64,000 nucleotides of DNA from NCBI GenBank assembly GCA_022822265.1, contig JAJECA010000050.1:17075-81074 (forward strand), read 5' to 3'. Source of the stretch: Acidimicrobiia bacterium. Lineage in GTDB: Bacteria; Actinomycetota; Acidimicrobiia; Acidimicrobiales; Bin134. How positions within the stretch are numbered: the stretch's first letter is position 1; every line of letters begins with the position of its first letter. The notes under the pieces are model-generated. The model saw only the letters and a list, made by a program, of their open reading frames with translations. It was not told the DNA's origin and ran no database searches. Shown here piece after piece: positions 7,776-17,496 of this stretch. Both the position numbers and the translations under genes were made by a program.

Positions 7776-8873
7776 ATGGCCATCTCCTCATGGGACGAGT
7801 TCCCAGTCCACCAATCACCCAACTGGATTCGCCACGCGGGCACCTCCGACCGGAACTTCTACGACCGCAACTACTTCTGTATGCACGGCTCCAGTGATGA
7901 GCTGTTCGCCATATTCGGCATGGGCCAGTACCCCAATCTGGGTGTCCATGACGCTTTCTGCTGTGTGCGCCGGGACGACGAGCACCATGTGATCCGGGGC
8001 TCCCGTCCGCTTACCGACCGGATGGACATGTCGGTCGGCCCCATGCGCATCGAGGTCATTGAGCCTCTCCAAAAGGTGCGCTTCATCGTGGAACCCAACG
8101 AACACACCATTGCCATGGACGTGACCTGGGATGCGTCAATCCGGGCCATCGAGGAACCCAACCAATTCATTCGCAGCGAGGGGCGCGTGGTGTTCAACAC
8201 CCAGCGTTTCGCCCAACTCGGCCGGTGGGAGGGCACCCTATCGGTGGGCGGTGAGGACTTCGCAGTGACCCCCGACCGGTGGGGCGGCGCCCGCGACCGC
8301 TCATGGGGCATCCGCCCCATTGGCGAGCCCGAGGGCGACGGCATCCGCCAAGGGGTCAATGTCATGGCCGGAATGTGGAACTACTTCCCGATGATGTTCG
8401 ACGACCACGCCGTGCTCTACATGAACAATGAGGAAGACAACGGCGACCGCCGGCTAGTGGAGGGCAAAAGGGTGTGGGCCGATGGCCGCCCCGACGAGGA
8501 TCTGGGCCGGCCCGAGCACGATCACACCTTCGAGTCGGGTACCCGGGTGCTCACCCACTCCACCATCTCGTTTCCTGAGGCTGGCATTGATATCGACTGC
8601 CAACCTCTGCTGGTAAACTTTGTCTCAGTGGGCACCGGGTACGGCATGGATGCTGATTGGCGCCACGGTATGTACCAGGGGCCCGATCTGGTAGTTCAGG
8701 GCAAGGTGTTGAGCGTGGAGAAAGAAGTCAAGCCACTTGGACAATACGGCGTGGTTGACCATGTGGCCCGCTACAGCTACGAAGGCAATGTGGGCTACGG
8801 CCTGTACGAGCACGGCTTCTTCGGGCCGTTCAACCGCTATGGACTCACCGATGGAGCCGCAGTAGCCCCCTAG
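7776..8873 (+). CDS. CrtC/AttH-like beta-barrel protein of unknown function
   Basis: 365 residues starting MAISSWDEFPVHQ, with AAGGA 5 nt upstream of ATG 7776; the longer open frame upstream belongs to non-coding sequence. The protein is rich in aromatic and acidic residues and has no signal peptide or membrane segment. The central DRWGGARDRSWGIRP resembles the RDxSWG signature of the hydroxyneurosporene synthase/AttH lipocalin-like superfamily. Similar proteins occur beside lipid and steroid catabolic genes in actinobacteria and are mostly uncharacterised. An enzyme acting on a hydrophobic substrate is a guess from fold and neighbours. Confidence 0.8.
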   Translation: MAISSWDEFPVHQSPNWIRHAGTSDRNFYDRNYFCMHGSSDELFAIFGMGQYPNLGVHDAFCCVRRDDEHHVIRGSRPLTDRMDMSVGPMRIEVIEPLQKVRFIVEPNEHTIAMDVTWDASIRAIEEPNQFIRSEGRVVFNTQRFAQLGRWEGTLSVGGEDFAVTPDRWGGARDRSWGIRPIGEPEGDGIRQGVNVMAGMWNYFPMMFDDHAVLYMNNEEDNGDRRLVEGKRVWADGRPDEDLGRPEHDHTFESGTRVLTHSTISFPEAGIDIDCQPLLVNFVSVGTGYGMDADWRHGMYQGPDLVVQGKVLSVEKEVKPLGQYGVVDHVARYSYEGNVGYGLYEHGFFGPFNRYGLTDGAAVAP

Positions 8874-8888
8874 TTCCTCAGATCCACC

Positions 8889-11804
8889 ATGTCATCCCCG
8901 CCGGACACTCCCAACAGCCTGGCCGCGCTGGAAAACTCCAGTGAGTTCCAAGCCCGCCACATCGGCCCCAGCGCCGATGACCAGAAGGCAATGCTGGCGG
9001 ATCTGGGCTTCGACAGCCTCTCAGCACTGGTGGACGCCGCGGTACCGCCCAATATCCGCGCCGACAGTCCTCTGGAGCTGCCCCCGGGACTGACCGAGGC
9101 AGCCACCACCGAGGCCCTGCAAGCGCTGGCCGACCGCAACTCGGTGGTCACATCGCTAATCGGAATGGGGTATTACGACACCATCACCCCGCCGGTGATC
9201 CGCCGCAACGTGCTGGAGAATCCGGCCTGGTACACCGCCTACACGCCGTATCAGCCGGAGATCTCGCAGGGCCGTCTGGAGGCGCTGATCAATTTCCAGA
9301 CCCTGGTCACCGATTTGTGCGCCATGGGCATGGCCAACGCCTCGCTGCTCGATGAGGGCACCGCGGCGGCTGAGGCCATGACGCTGCTGCGAAGGCTCAA
9401 CCGCAAAGCCCCCGACGACCGGTTCATCGTGGATGCCGACACCCATCCCCAGACCATCGACGTAGTGGCCACCCGCGCCGAACCGCTGGGCATCGAGGTG
9501 GTGGTCGCCGACCTGGAGCAGGCCGACATCGAGGAGCTGGCCGACGGGGCCTTTGGAATGCTGGTGTCGTATCCCGGCAGCTCGGGGCGCATCGGCGACC
9601 TGAGCGGGATCATCGCCGCCGCGCACAATGTCAATGCCCTGGTGGCAGTGGCCACCGATCTTTTGGCGCTTTGCCTGCTGACCCCGCCCGGGGAACTGGG
9701 CGCCGACGTGGTGGTGGGCTCCTCACAGCGGTTCGGGGTGCCGCTGGGCTTCGGCGGCCCTCACGCCGGGTTCATATCCGTGCCCGAGTCCGCCATGCGA
9801 TCGCTTCCCGGCCGATTGGCGGGGGTATCGATCGACGACGCCGGCGCGGTGGCCTACCGGCTCACCCTCCAGACTCGAGAGCAGCACATCCGCCGAGAGC
9901 GGGCCACCAGCAACATCTGCACCGCACAGGTGCTGTTGGCGGTTATGGCCGCCATGTACGCCGTGTACCACGGCCCCGAAGGGCTGGCTCGCATCGCCCA
10001 GCGGGTCCACCGCCTGACCGCCATTTCCGCCCACGGATTGCGCCAAGCCGGCTTCGAGTTGGCCGCCGAGCACTTCTTCGACACCGTTACCGTCCGAGTG
10101 CCCGGCCAAGCCTCAGAGATTGTGGCCGCGGCATTGGCCGAGGGGCTCAACCTGCGCCCAGTCGACGACGACACCGTGGGATTCTCTTTGGACGAGACCT
10201 CCACCCGAAGCACGGTGGTCTCCTTGTGGCGGGCCTTTGGGATTGCCGCCGATCCCCAGGACATCGACGACCTTGACGCGACTACTCCCGACTCCCTGGC
10301 GCCCGACAGCATCCGCGCCAGCGAGTACCTGACCCACCCGACTTTCCACCGATATCACAGCGAGACCGAGATGCTGCGCTATCTGCGCCACTTGGCCTCC
10401 AAGGACCTGGCCCTGGACCGCACCATGATCCCGCTGGGGTCGTGCACCATGAAACTGAACGCCACCACTCAGATGGAGCCGGTTAGCTGGCCCGAGTTCG
10501 CCGCCATGCATCCCTTTGCCCCGGCCGACCAGACCGTGGGATACCGGGAAATGATCCACGAGTTGGAACAGATGCTGGTGACCATCACCGGATATGCCGC
10601 GGTGTCGCTCCAGCCCAACGCCGGGTCGCAAGGAGAGTTGGCTGGGCTGCTGGCCATTCGGGGATACCACACGGCCCGAGGCGAAACACAGCGGGACATT
10701 TGTTTGATCCCAGCCTCGGCCCACGGCACCAATGCGGCCAGCGCGGTCATGGCCGGGATGAAGGTGGTGGTGGTCAAATGCGACGACAGCGGCAACGTGG
10801 ACATGGAAGATCTCAAGTCCAAGGTGGTTGAGCACGACGACCGCCTCAGCGCCCTGATGATCACCTACCCATCCACCCACGGCGTATACGAGGCCACTGT
10901 GACCGAGGTATGCGACCTGATCCACGCCTATGGGGGACAGGTGTATCTGGACGGGGCAAATCTCAATGCCCTGGTGGGAGTGGCCCAACCCGGCCAGTTC
11001 GGGGCCGATGTATCCCACCTGAACCTCCACAAGACGTTTTGCATCCCCCACGGCGGCGGCGGACCCGGTGTGGGCCCAGTGGCGGTCGGCCCCCATCTGG
11101 CCCCGCACCTGCCCAACCACCCTGTGGTGGGCGAAGCCGGCCCATCCACCGGTGTGGGGGCGATTTCAGCCGCTCCTTGGGGCTCCGCGGGGATTCTGCC
11201 CATCTCCTGGGCCTACATCACCGCCATGGGCGGCGAAGGGCTAACCGAGGCCACGGGTGTGGCCCTGCTAAGCGCCAACTATCTGGCTAAACACCTCGAC
11301 GGGATGTTTCCGGTGCTCTACACCGGCGAGAACGGCCTGGTGGCCCATGAGTGCATCATCGACCTGCGGCCCCTCCACGCCCAGACCGGAGTCACGGTAG
11401 AAGACGTAGCCAAACGGCTCATCGATTTCGGCTTCCACGCTCCCACCGTTTCGTTCCCGGTGGCGGGAACGCTGATGGTCGAGCCCACCGAGTCGGAGTC
11501 CAAGGTCGAGCTCGACCGCTTCGTGGCGGCCATGGCCGCCATCCGGGCTGAGATCGACCAGGTGGCCGACGGGCTGATCACCATGGAGGACAGCCCGCTG
11601 CGGCGGGCCCCTCACACCGCTGACGCCATCACTAGTAGCGCCTGGGACCGTCCCTATTCCCGAGAGCAAGCCGCGTTCGGCCTTCCCGGTTTCCGGGACC
11701 GAAAGTACTGGCCCCCGATCGGGCGCATCGACGGGGCCCACGGTGACAAGAACGTTTTCTGCGCCTGCCCGCCCATCGAGGACCTCCAAGAACCCACCCC
11801 GTAG
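8889..11804 (+). CDS. gcvP: Glycine dehydrogenase (decarboxylating), P-protein
   Basis: P-protein of the glycine cleavage system: PLP-dependent decarboxylation of glycine and transfer of the aminomethyl group to the lipoyl arm of GcvH. At 971 residues it is the single-chain form with fused N- and C-terminal halves. Seen: N-terminal [13 protein letters not shown], the glycine-rich stretch FGGPHAGF in the first half, and the PLP-lysine motif [16 protein letters not shown] with Lys near residue 715. The gene lies alone, about 40 kb from gcvT and gcvH in this window. The start is ATG 8889; no clear Shine-Dalgarno. Confidence 0.97.
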   Translation: MSSPPDTPNSLAALENSSEFQARHIGPSADDQKAMLADLGFDSLSALVDAAVPPNIRADSPLELPPGLTEAATTEALQALADRNSVVTSLIGMGYYDTITPPVIRRNVLENPAWYTAYTPYQPEISQGRLEALINFQTLVTDLCAMGMANASLLDEGTAAAEAMTLLRRLNRKAPDDRFIVDADTHPQTIDVVATRAEPLGIEVVVADLEQADIEELADGAFGMLVSYPGSSGRIGDLSGIIAAAHNVNALVAVATDLLALCLLTPPGELGADVVVGSSQRFGVPLGFGGPHAGFISVPESAMRSLPGRLAGVSIDDAGAVAYRLTLQTREQHIRRERATSNICTAQVLLAVMAAMYAVYHGPEGLARIAQRVHRLTAISAHGLRQAGFELAAEHFFDTVTVRVPGQASEIVAAALAEGLNLRPVDDDTVGFSLDETSTRSTVVSLWRAFGIAADPQDIDDLDATTPDSLAPDSIRASEYLTHPTFHRYHSETEMLRYLRHLASKDLALDRTMIPLGSCTMKLNATTQMEPVSWPEFAAMHPFAPADQTVGYREMIHELEQMLVTITGYAAVSLQPNAGSQGELAGLLAIRGYHTARGETQRDICLIPASAHGTNAASAVMAGMKVVVVKCDDSGNVDMEDLKSKVVEHDDRLSALMITYPSTHGVYEATVTEVCDLIHAYGGQVYLDGANLNALVGVAQPGQFGADVSHLNLHKTFCIPHGGGGPGVGPVAVGPHLAPHLPNHPVVGEAGPSTGVGAISAAPWGSAGILPISWAYITAMGGEGLTEATGVALLSANYLAKHLDGMFPVLYTGENGLVAHECIIDLRPLHAQTGVTVEDVAKRLIDFGFHAPTVSFPVAGTLMVEPTESESKVELDRFVAAMAAIRAEIDQVADGLITMEDSPLRRAPHTADAITSSAWDRPYSREQAAFGLPGFRDRKYWPPIGRIDGAHGDKNVFCACPPIEDLQEPTP

Positions 11805-11892
11805 GCCCACAGCCGTTTCGCCCCAGAACCCACCGGCCCACTAGTTTTCGGGGGCTGCCAGATTTGCGGCCTGAAACAAAGGAGACCAGCCG

Positions 11893-12693
11893 GTGCCCGA
11901 CGCCATCGTGGAACGAGACGGCCATCTGATCATCATCACCATGAACCGCCCCGAACGGTACAACGCCTTGTCGGGAGCAATGATGGTGCGGATGTTGGAC
12001 GCCTACGAGGAGGCGGACAACAACGACGACATCCGCTGCATCATTGTGACCGGTGCGGGGGGCAACTTCAGCTCGGGGGCCGATCTGAAGGCCATGAGCG
12101 GCGATGCCGGCAATGCCGACCCCGAGATCGATGTAGCTGCCCGCCAGGCCGCCGATCCCGAACTCCACTGGAAAGCACTGCTGCGCAGTTACCGGCCCAT
12201 CAAGCCGATCATCGCTGCGGTGGAAGGCGTGGCCATAGCCGGCGGCACCGAGATCCTCCAGGCCATGGACATTCGCGTGGCCGGAGAGAGCGCCCGGTTC
12301 GGAGTTTCGGAGGCCCGCTGGTCGCTGTACCCGATGGGTGGATCCGCGGTGCGGCTGCGCCGCCAAATCCCCTACACCGTCGCCGCGGAGATCCTGCTCA
12401 CCGGCAAGCACATCACCGCCTCTGAGGCCAAAGACATTGGCTTGATCGGCCATGTGGTGCCCGACGGGCAGGCCTTGGACAAGGCCAGGGAAATCGCCGA
12501 GGTGATCTGCGAGAACGGCCCTCTGGCCGTGGAGGCCATCTTGCGCACCCTGCACGAGACAGACGGCATGACCGAGGAAGAGGCCCTGGCCCACGAGTTC
12601 GAATACGGCTGGAAAGTGTTCCAGAGCGATGACGCCAAAGAGGGGCCGCTGGCCTTCAGCCAGAAGCGAAAGCCCGAGTTCAAGCGGAGATAG
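11893..12693 (+). CDS. Enoyl-CoA hydratase/isomerase family protein (crotonase)
   Basis: 266-residue crotonase-fold protein acting on CoA thioesters. The oxyanion-hole segments are SSGADLKAM (first) and [11 protein letters not shown] (second), with Glu in GGTE and again in [13 protein letters not shown] at the usual catalytic positions. GTG 11893 is chosen because GGAGA lies 7 nt upstream. The following amidohydrolase gene begins 2 nt after its stop, so the two are cotranscribed. Exact reaction (hydratase, isomerase or hydrolase) is not determinable. Confidence 0.9.
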   Translation: MPDAIVERDGHLIIITMNRPERYNALSGAMMVRMLDAYEEADNNDDIRCIIVTGAGGNFSSGADLKAMSGDAGNADPEIDVAARQAADPELHWKALLRSYRPIKPIIAAVEGVAIAGGTEILQAMDIRVAGESARFGVSEARWSLYPMGGSAVRLRRQIPYTVAAEILLTGKHITASEAKDIGLIGHVVPDGQALDKAREIAEVICENGPLAVEAILRTLHETDGMTEEEALAHEFEYGWKVFQSDDAKEGPLAFSQKRKPEFKRR

Positions 12694-12695
12694 CA

Positions 12696-13535
12696 GTGGG
12701 CGCTACCTCGGGCATATCGGTTTTCGACGTCCACCACCACGTTGGCGACGCCTCGGGGGCGTTGGGCCTGCCGCCCGAGGAGGCTCCCGATCCCGAGGCA
12801 TATGCCGCTCTGGAGCTGGCCAAGCGGCTCGAGATCATGGATGGCGGCGGAATCGAGCAGGCCGCAGTGATTCCCGGCCACGGGTATCTGCGACCCAACG
12901 GCCATGCCGACACCCAGGCCGAGAACGACAAAATCGCGGCCTACCGAGACGCCAATCCGGATCGCTTCCCGGTGGCCATCGGTATCGTTGAACCCCGAGA
13001 CGGCGAGGTAAGCCTGGCCGAACTGGAGCGGGCCGCCGGTCCGCTGGGGCTGGCCGGCATCAGCTTCCACACCCGCTTCCAAGGGGTGAGTCTCGACAAC
13101 CACTGGGTGTCCACCTATATCGGGGCCATGGGCGATTTGGGCCTGTTGCCGGTGGTTCACGCCCTGGACGAGAGCGCTGAGGAGTCTCTGTGGAAGGTGG
13201 GACAGCTGGCATCCCGTCACCCAGATCTGACCATGCTGGTGCTCGACGGCTACTCCACCCACGAAGGCACCAAGCACTGCGGACACCTGGCCGCCACTTA
13301 TCCCAATCTGGTGTTTGATTGCAGCCTTTCGTACAATTTCGATTTCATTGCGAACCATGTCCGCCAGCACGGCGCTCACCGCTATGTATATGGAACCGAC
13401 CTCTACTCATGGCCCCTCGGCCAGCGCGTCAGCCACATTCTTGGCCAGCTCCTGGAGTCCGACCTGTCTGACGACGACAAGGTGGCAATAGCCGGGGACA
13501 ACGCCCGGAGAATGTTCGGATTGGAGACATCATGA
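12696..13535 (+). CDS. Amidohydrolase-2 family metal-dependent hydrolase/decarboxylase
   Basis: 279 residues with a TIM-barrel amidohydrolase-2 pattern: N-terminal metal motif DVHHHVGD (residues 10-17), an internal His in SFHTRF and in VVHALDES, and a C-terminal YGTDLYSWP with the conserved Asp. Members hydrolyse or decarboxylate cyclic or carboxylated substrates (for example ACMSD-type). GTG 12696 is 2 nt after the crotonase stop, and its TGA overlaps the next ATG (ATGA at 13532-13535). Confidence 0.85.
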   Translation: MGATSGISVFDVHHHVGDASGALGLPPEEAPDPEAYAALELAKRLEIMDGGGIEQAAVIPGHGYLRPNGHADTQAENDKIAAYRDANPDRFPVAIGIVEPRDGEVSLAELERAAGPLGLAGISFHTRFQGVSLDNHWVSTYIGAMGDLGLLPVVHALDESAEESLWKVGQLASRHPDLTMLVLDGYSTHEGTKHCGHLAATYPNLVFDCSLSYNFDFIANHVRQHGAHRYVYGTDLYSWPLGQRVSHILGQLLESDLSDDDKVAIAGDNARRMFGLETS

Positions 13536-15466
13536 GATTCCTGCGCATGAAATCAAGATTTGCTCGCATGGCCGTCGCCTCGATGGCTCTGGCGCTGATC
13601 GCCACCGCCTGCGGCACTCCAGCGGGTAGCGACAGCGAGAACGTGGTCACCACCGACCTGAGCGAGGTGCTGCCCGACGGCCTGTTCGATGCGCTGGACC
13701 GCATCAACAATCCCCCGGCCGACCCGGAGCCTCAAGAAGGGCAAGCAGAATCGTCCGAGCAGATCGCCAATCCCCCGGCCGACCCGGAGACAGAGGAGGA
13801 ATTCCAGACCCTCGTCCCCGCCCAGGCCGATTCCGAGGGAGAGCTCTCGGAAGAAGAGCTGCTGAGATTGCGCGACGAGACGTTCGTGGACTTCTCCCGC
13901 TGCATCCGCGAGGAGGGATTCCCCGACTTCCCCGATATCGACAGTTCGCAGATCGTCGACCAGGCATCGTTCATAGCCGCCTTGCAGGAGGCGGGGGTGA
14001 GCTTCACCCAGCCCGGTTTGGCCCCAGCGCTCCAAACCTGCGCCAGCGTCTTCAGCGAGCTGATAGCGCTGGCGCCCCAGCAGGACACCAACGTTCAGCA
14101 GGTAGAGCAAGAGGAGAATGCGGTGGCGTTCTCCCAGTGCATGCGCGACCAAGGTTTGGATGAGTTCCCCGACCCCGATTTCGCCCAGTACCCCAATACC
14201 GGCTTTCCCGGGGCCGGAGAAGGCGGCACCGGCGGCCTAGATCCCGACATCCAGGCGGCGCTGAGGGTGTGTCTGCCGGTCTTTGGGGGCGCCGAGCCGA
14301 ATCTGGCCGCTGCCCCGGCTCCGACTGATGACCCGACGCCCGAGGCCCAGGTCTTGGCGAGCACCCCGCAGAGCCTCGAACCCGCTCAGGCACCCAGCAC
14401 CAGCACTCAGACGCCCAGCACAGCCACTCAAGCCCCTCAAGCCCAAGCTGAGACTTCGACACCATTGCCGGGCCCCACGGTGAGCCCCAGCATTCTGCGC
14501 GATACCGAGGATCTGAACACCGCCGAGGTGGTGAGACGCGACCTGATCGACACCGAGGAGTTCTCGGGCACTCTCGGCTTCGGCGACCCCGAATCGCTGC
14601 ACACCAATACCTCGGGCATTGTCACCGGCCGTCTGCCGGAAGAGGGCGAAATCCTCGATGTCGGCAATGTCCTCTTCGAGGTGAACAGCTACCCCGTGGT
14701 GCTGCTGCAAGGAGAAAGGCCCATGTACCGGCCCTTCGAGCGGAACATGGAAGACGGTCCCGACGTGGAGCAGCTCGAACAGGCCCTTGCCGATATGAGG
14801 ATTCCCGGCTACGAGGACATGACCGTCGACGAGAACTTCACCCGAGTCACCGAAGATGTGGTCGAGGAATGGCAGAACCGCCTGGGAGTGGACGAGACCG
14901 GCGTCATCGACATGGGCTTCGTGGTGTTCATCACCGAGCCCATCCGTATCTCGTCGGTCAACGTGATCGAGGGCCAGACGATCTCCGCCCAGGCGGCTGC
15001 CTTCACCATTACGGGACAGCACCAGGAAATCGTCAGCAACCTCGATCCCGCCGATGCCGAGATCGTGAACCGTCTGGACCGGGTGGAAGTCGAGCTGCCC
15101 GATGGCCGGATTGCTCCGGGCGCCGTGGCTGAAGTGGCCCGGGTGGCCACTCGGTTGACCAATGCGCAGACCGGGGCGGCGGGAGATCCCACCATCGAGG
15201 TCATCATCGTCCTGCTGGACGGAGAGGCCTCATCCCGTTTCGACGCGGCCCCGGTCGACTGGACCATCACCAAAGAGGTGACCCCCAATGCGCTGGTGGT
15301 CCCGGCCTCGGCCCTAATCGCCACCATTGACGGCGGTTTTTCGGTCGAGGTGGTACATGACGGATCGACCACCTTGGTCCCGGTTGAAGTAGGCACGTTC
15401 GTCGATGCGTTCGTGCAAATCACTGCCGGAAACCTCCAAGTGGGCGACCGAGTGCGCATCCCCTAG
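13532..15466 (+). CDS. MacA-like efflux adaptor lipoprotein with peptidoglycan-binding segment
   Basis: 644 residues. Signal peptide with lipobox ATAC near Cys27, then a Pro/Glu-rich region containing a repeated NPPADPE unit. Two copies of an FSxCxRxxGxxxFPD motif follow (FSRCIREEGFPDFPD; FSQCMRDQGLDEFPD), then a second Pro/Thr/Gln linker. The C-terminal half resembles periplasmic adaptors with a peptidoglycan-binding-like insert (about residues 410-468). ATG 13532 has GGAG 6 nt upstream and overlaps the previous stop (ATGA). The ABC ATPase and MacB-like permease follow, so it probably completes an efflux or envelope-sensing complex. Confidence 0.8.
   Translation: MRFLRMKSRFARMAVASMALALIATACGTPAGSDSENVVTTDLSEVLPDGLFDALDRINNPPADPEPQEGQAESSEQIANPPADPETEEEFQTLVPAQADSEGELSEEELLRLRDETFVDFSRCIREEGFPDFPDIDSSQIVDQASFIAALQEAGVSFTQPGLAPALQTCASVFSELIALAPQQDTNVQQVEQEENAVAFSQCMRDQGLDEFPDPDFAQYPNTGFPGAGEGGTGGLDPDIQAALRVCLPVFGGAEPNLAAAPAPTDDPTPEAQVLASTPQSLEPAQAPSTSTQTPSTATQAPQAQAETSTPLPGPTVSPSILRDTEDLNTAEVVRRDLIDTEEFSGTLGFGDPESLHTNTSGIVTGRLPEEGEILDVGNVLFEVNSYPVVLLQGERPMYRPFERNMEDGPDVEQLEQALADMRIPGYEDMTVDENFTRVTEDVVEEWQNRLGVDETGVIDMGFVVFITEPIRISSVNVIEGQTISAQAAAFTITGQHQEIVSNLDPADAEIVNRLDRVEVELPDGRIAPGAVAEVARVATRLTNAQTGAAGDPTIEVIIVLLDGEASSRFDAAPVDWTITKEVTPNALVVPASALIATIDGGFSVEVVHDGSTTLVPVEVGTFVDAFVQITAGNLQVGDRVRIP
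13709..13789 (+). repeat. 21-nt direct repeat inside the MacA-like gene
   Basis: The same 21 bases occur at 13709-13729 and 13769-13789, exactly 60 nt apart and in frame, encoding the duplicated NPPADPE unit of the linker. Looks like a small in-frame duplication. Confidence 0.8.
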
Positions 15467-15508
15467 CCGTCCGGCCCCGAGCCGAGAACCGATCCAGGAA
15501 AAGCGCTC

Positions 15509-16204
15509 ATGGTGATCGAGCCCCGGAAGGTGCTGGAACTCCGTCAGGTGGTCAAGCACTACCCGGGGTCGCCTCCGGTGCCGGCCCTCAACGGCGTCGA
15601 CCTGACGATTCGCTCCGGCGAGCTGGTCGCGGTGGTCGGTCCCTCCGGTTCGGGAAAGAGCACCATGTTGAACATCATGGGTGCCCTGGACCGACCTACA
15701 TCGGGCAACGTGGTGATAGACGGCGAGGATCTCTCGACGTTGAACGACCCCGAGGTGGCCGGAGTGCGAGGGAGCCGCATCGGGTTTGTGTTCCAGCAAT
15801 TCCACCTGCTGGAGGGACTGTCGGCGCTCGACAATGTGGCCACCGGCGCCTTGTATCAGGGAAGCAGCCTCCGATGGCGCCGGCAGATGGCCCGCGAGGT
15901 GTTGGAGCGAGTGGGCCTCGGCCACCGCATCGACCACCGGCCGGGAAAGCTGTCCGGCGGTGAGCGCCAGAGGGTGGCCATCGCCCGGGCGCTACTGGGC
16001 GACCCCGCAATTGTGCTGGCCGACGAGCCCACCGGAAATCTCGACTCCCAGACCACCGAGGAGATCATCAGCCTCTTCTTGGAGCTGAACCGAGCGGGGT
16101 CCACCATCGTGATCATCACCCACGACCGGGAACTGGCCGCCCGGATGCCCCGATCGGTGTCGATCCTCGACGGCCAGATCAGCCACGACACAGCGGGTAC
16201 TTGA
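15509..16204 (+). CDS. ABC transporter ATP-binding protein (MacB/LolD type)
   Basis: 231-residue ATPase with Walker [10 protein letters not shown], signature [15 protein letters not shown], Walker B IVLADEPT and a His switch (ITHDRE). The spacing and the sequence [16 protein letters not shown] are typical of the LolD/MacB/FtsE group, which powers mechanotransmission rather than import. AGGAA precedes ATG 15509. It lies between the adaptor and permease genes of one operon. Confidence 0.93.
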   Translation: MVIEPRKVLELRQVVKHYPGSPPVPALNGVDLTIRSGELVAVVGPSGSGKSTMLNIMGALDRPTSGNVVIDGEDLSTLNDPEVAGVRGSRIGFVFQQFHLLEGLSALDNVATGALYQGSSLRWRRQMAREVLERVGLGHRIDHRPGKLSGGERQRVAIARALLGDPAIVLADEPTGNLDSQTTEEIISLFLELNRAGSTIVIITHDRELAARMPRSVSILDGQISHDTAGT

Positions 16205-16236
16205 GGTGTCCCGCAGCAAGCGCCATCACCGGTCCC

Positions 16237-17445
16237 ATGCCTGACACACCCGGCAGCCGGCTCCGCTCCCGCGACGCCATCTCCCTGGGCACGCTGGGTT
16301 TGCGAACCCGCAAGGGCCGCACCGCCATGGCCGCCATCGGCATCGCCATCGGCGTGGCCGCTTTGATCGCACTGGTCGGCATCATCAACTCGGGAGAGGC
16401 CGACGCCCAACGCGACCTGCTGGAGCAGGGAATCGATGTATTGGAGCTGACTCCGGGCACCTCGTTCGCCGAAGAACCGGAGCTCCTGCCCGGTGCGGCC
16501 GCGGCCATCGACACCCACATGAGAGAAGTCGACGTGGTCGCTTCCATCCGCCGGGTGCCCGCCACCATGCGCAAAACCGACTTGATCCCCGAAGTCGAGA
16601 CCGGGGGTATCCGCCTGTTCGCGGTGGAAGAGGACGACTTGGACATGCTGATTCCCCTGCGGGGAGGAGTGGCCGCCGGCCGGTTCCACGACGCAGCCAC
16701 CGTGCAGTTGCCCACCGTGGTATTGGGGTCCGACACCGCCGGTGTTTTGGGCTTCGATGAGCTGTACGCCAACCCCACCGTTCACATTTCTGGACACGAG
16801 TTCGCCGTTATCGGCATCCTCGATCCATTCACCATCAGCCAGGGCCTTACCTTGAACCGGGCCGCGCTCATCGGCTTCCCCGTGGCCGAGCATCTTTACG
16901 ACGCAGACGCCAACCCCGAGCGCATCTGGGTCCAGGCCGACCTGGATGTGATCGAACAGGTCAGGGAGTTGCTCCCCCGCCAGGCCAATCCCGAGGCCCC
17001 TGGCGAGGTGTCAGTGTCGTCGCTCGACCTGGAAGCCCGCGAGATCATCAGCGAGAACTTTGAATCCCTGCTCAGCCTGCTGGTGGTGGTGATCATCGTG
17101 GTGGGCGCCATCGGGGTGGGCAACATCATGCTGATCTCGGTGTTGGAGCGCCGGGGGGAGATCGGAGTGCGCCGGGCATTGGGGGCCAAGAAGTCCCACA
17201 TCGCGGCGCAGTTCCTCATCGAGTCGGTGCTGTTGACCCTGTTCGGCGGCCTGATGGGCATCGTGCTCGGCCTGGCGGTGGTGGCCGTGGTCACCCAGAT
17301 TCTGGACTGGCCCTTCACCATCGAGTTCTCCTTCATCGTGATCGGTCTGGCCGTGACCGTTGGAGTTGGGCTGGTGGCCGGCATGTACCCCTCGTGGAGG
17401 GCGTCCCGAATGGATCCGGCCGAGGCGGTCCGCCCCGCGGCATAG
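16237..17445 (+). CDS. MacB/FtsX-type ABC permease
   Basis: About 402 residues: one N-terminal membrane helix (AAIGIAIGVAALIALVGI), a large extracytoplasmic MacB-PCD-like domain (residues ~45-270) and three C-terminal helices with the FtsX signature ERRGEIGVRRALGA. I use ATG 16237; a TTG at 16201 would give a 4-nt TTGA overlap with the ATPase gene and 12 extra residues. With the two upstream genes it forms a tripartite efflux-like set, but there is no outer-membrane component in this window, as expected for an actinobacterium. Confidence 0.88.
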   Translation: MPDTPGSRLRSRDAISLGTLGLRTRKGRTAMAAIGIAIGVAALIALVGIINSGEADAQRDLLEQGIDVLELTPGTSFAEEPELLPGAAAAIDTHMREVDVVASIRRVPATMRKTDLIPEVETGGIRLFAVEEDDLDMLIPLRGGVAAGRFHDAATVQLPTVVLGSDTAGVLGFDELYANPTVHISGHEFAVIGILDPFTISQGLTLNRAALIGFPVAEHLYDADANPERIWVQADLDVIEQVRELLPRQANPEAPGEVSVSSLDLEAREIISENFESLLSLLVVVIIVVGAIGVGNIMLISVLERRGEIGVRRALGAKKSHIAAQFLIESVLLTLFGGLMGIVLGLAVVAVVTQILDWPFTIEFSFIVIGLAVTVGVGLVAGMYPSWRASRMDPAEAVRPAA

Positions 17446-17483
17446 ATTCGCCTTCCCGCTCTTTGTGGGATTGCCGAGAGTCA

Positions 17484-17489
17484 TAGTCT
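17484..17489 (+). promoter_or_regulatory. Leaderless-type -10 element
   Basis: TAGTCT, 7 nt, then ATG 17497 of an acyl-CoA dehydrogenase. Confidence 0.5.
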
Positions 17490-17496
17490 CTGAACC

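Noticed and set aside
13709..13789. Possible mobile-element or CRISPR-type repeat
   Set aside because: Only two 21-nt copies, in frame within a coding linker; a local duplication explains it.
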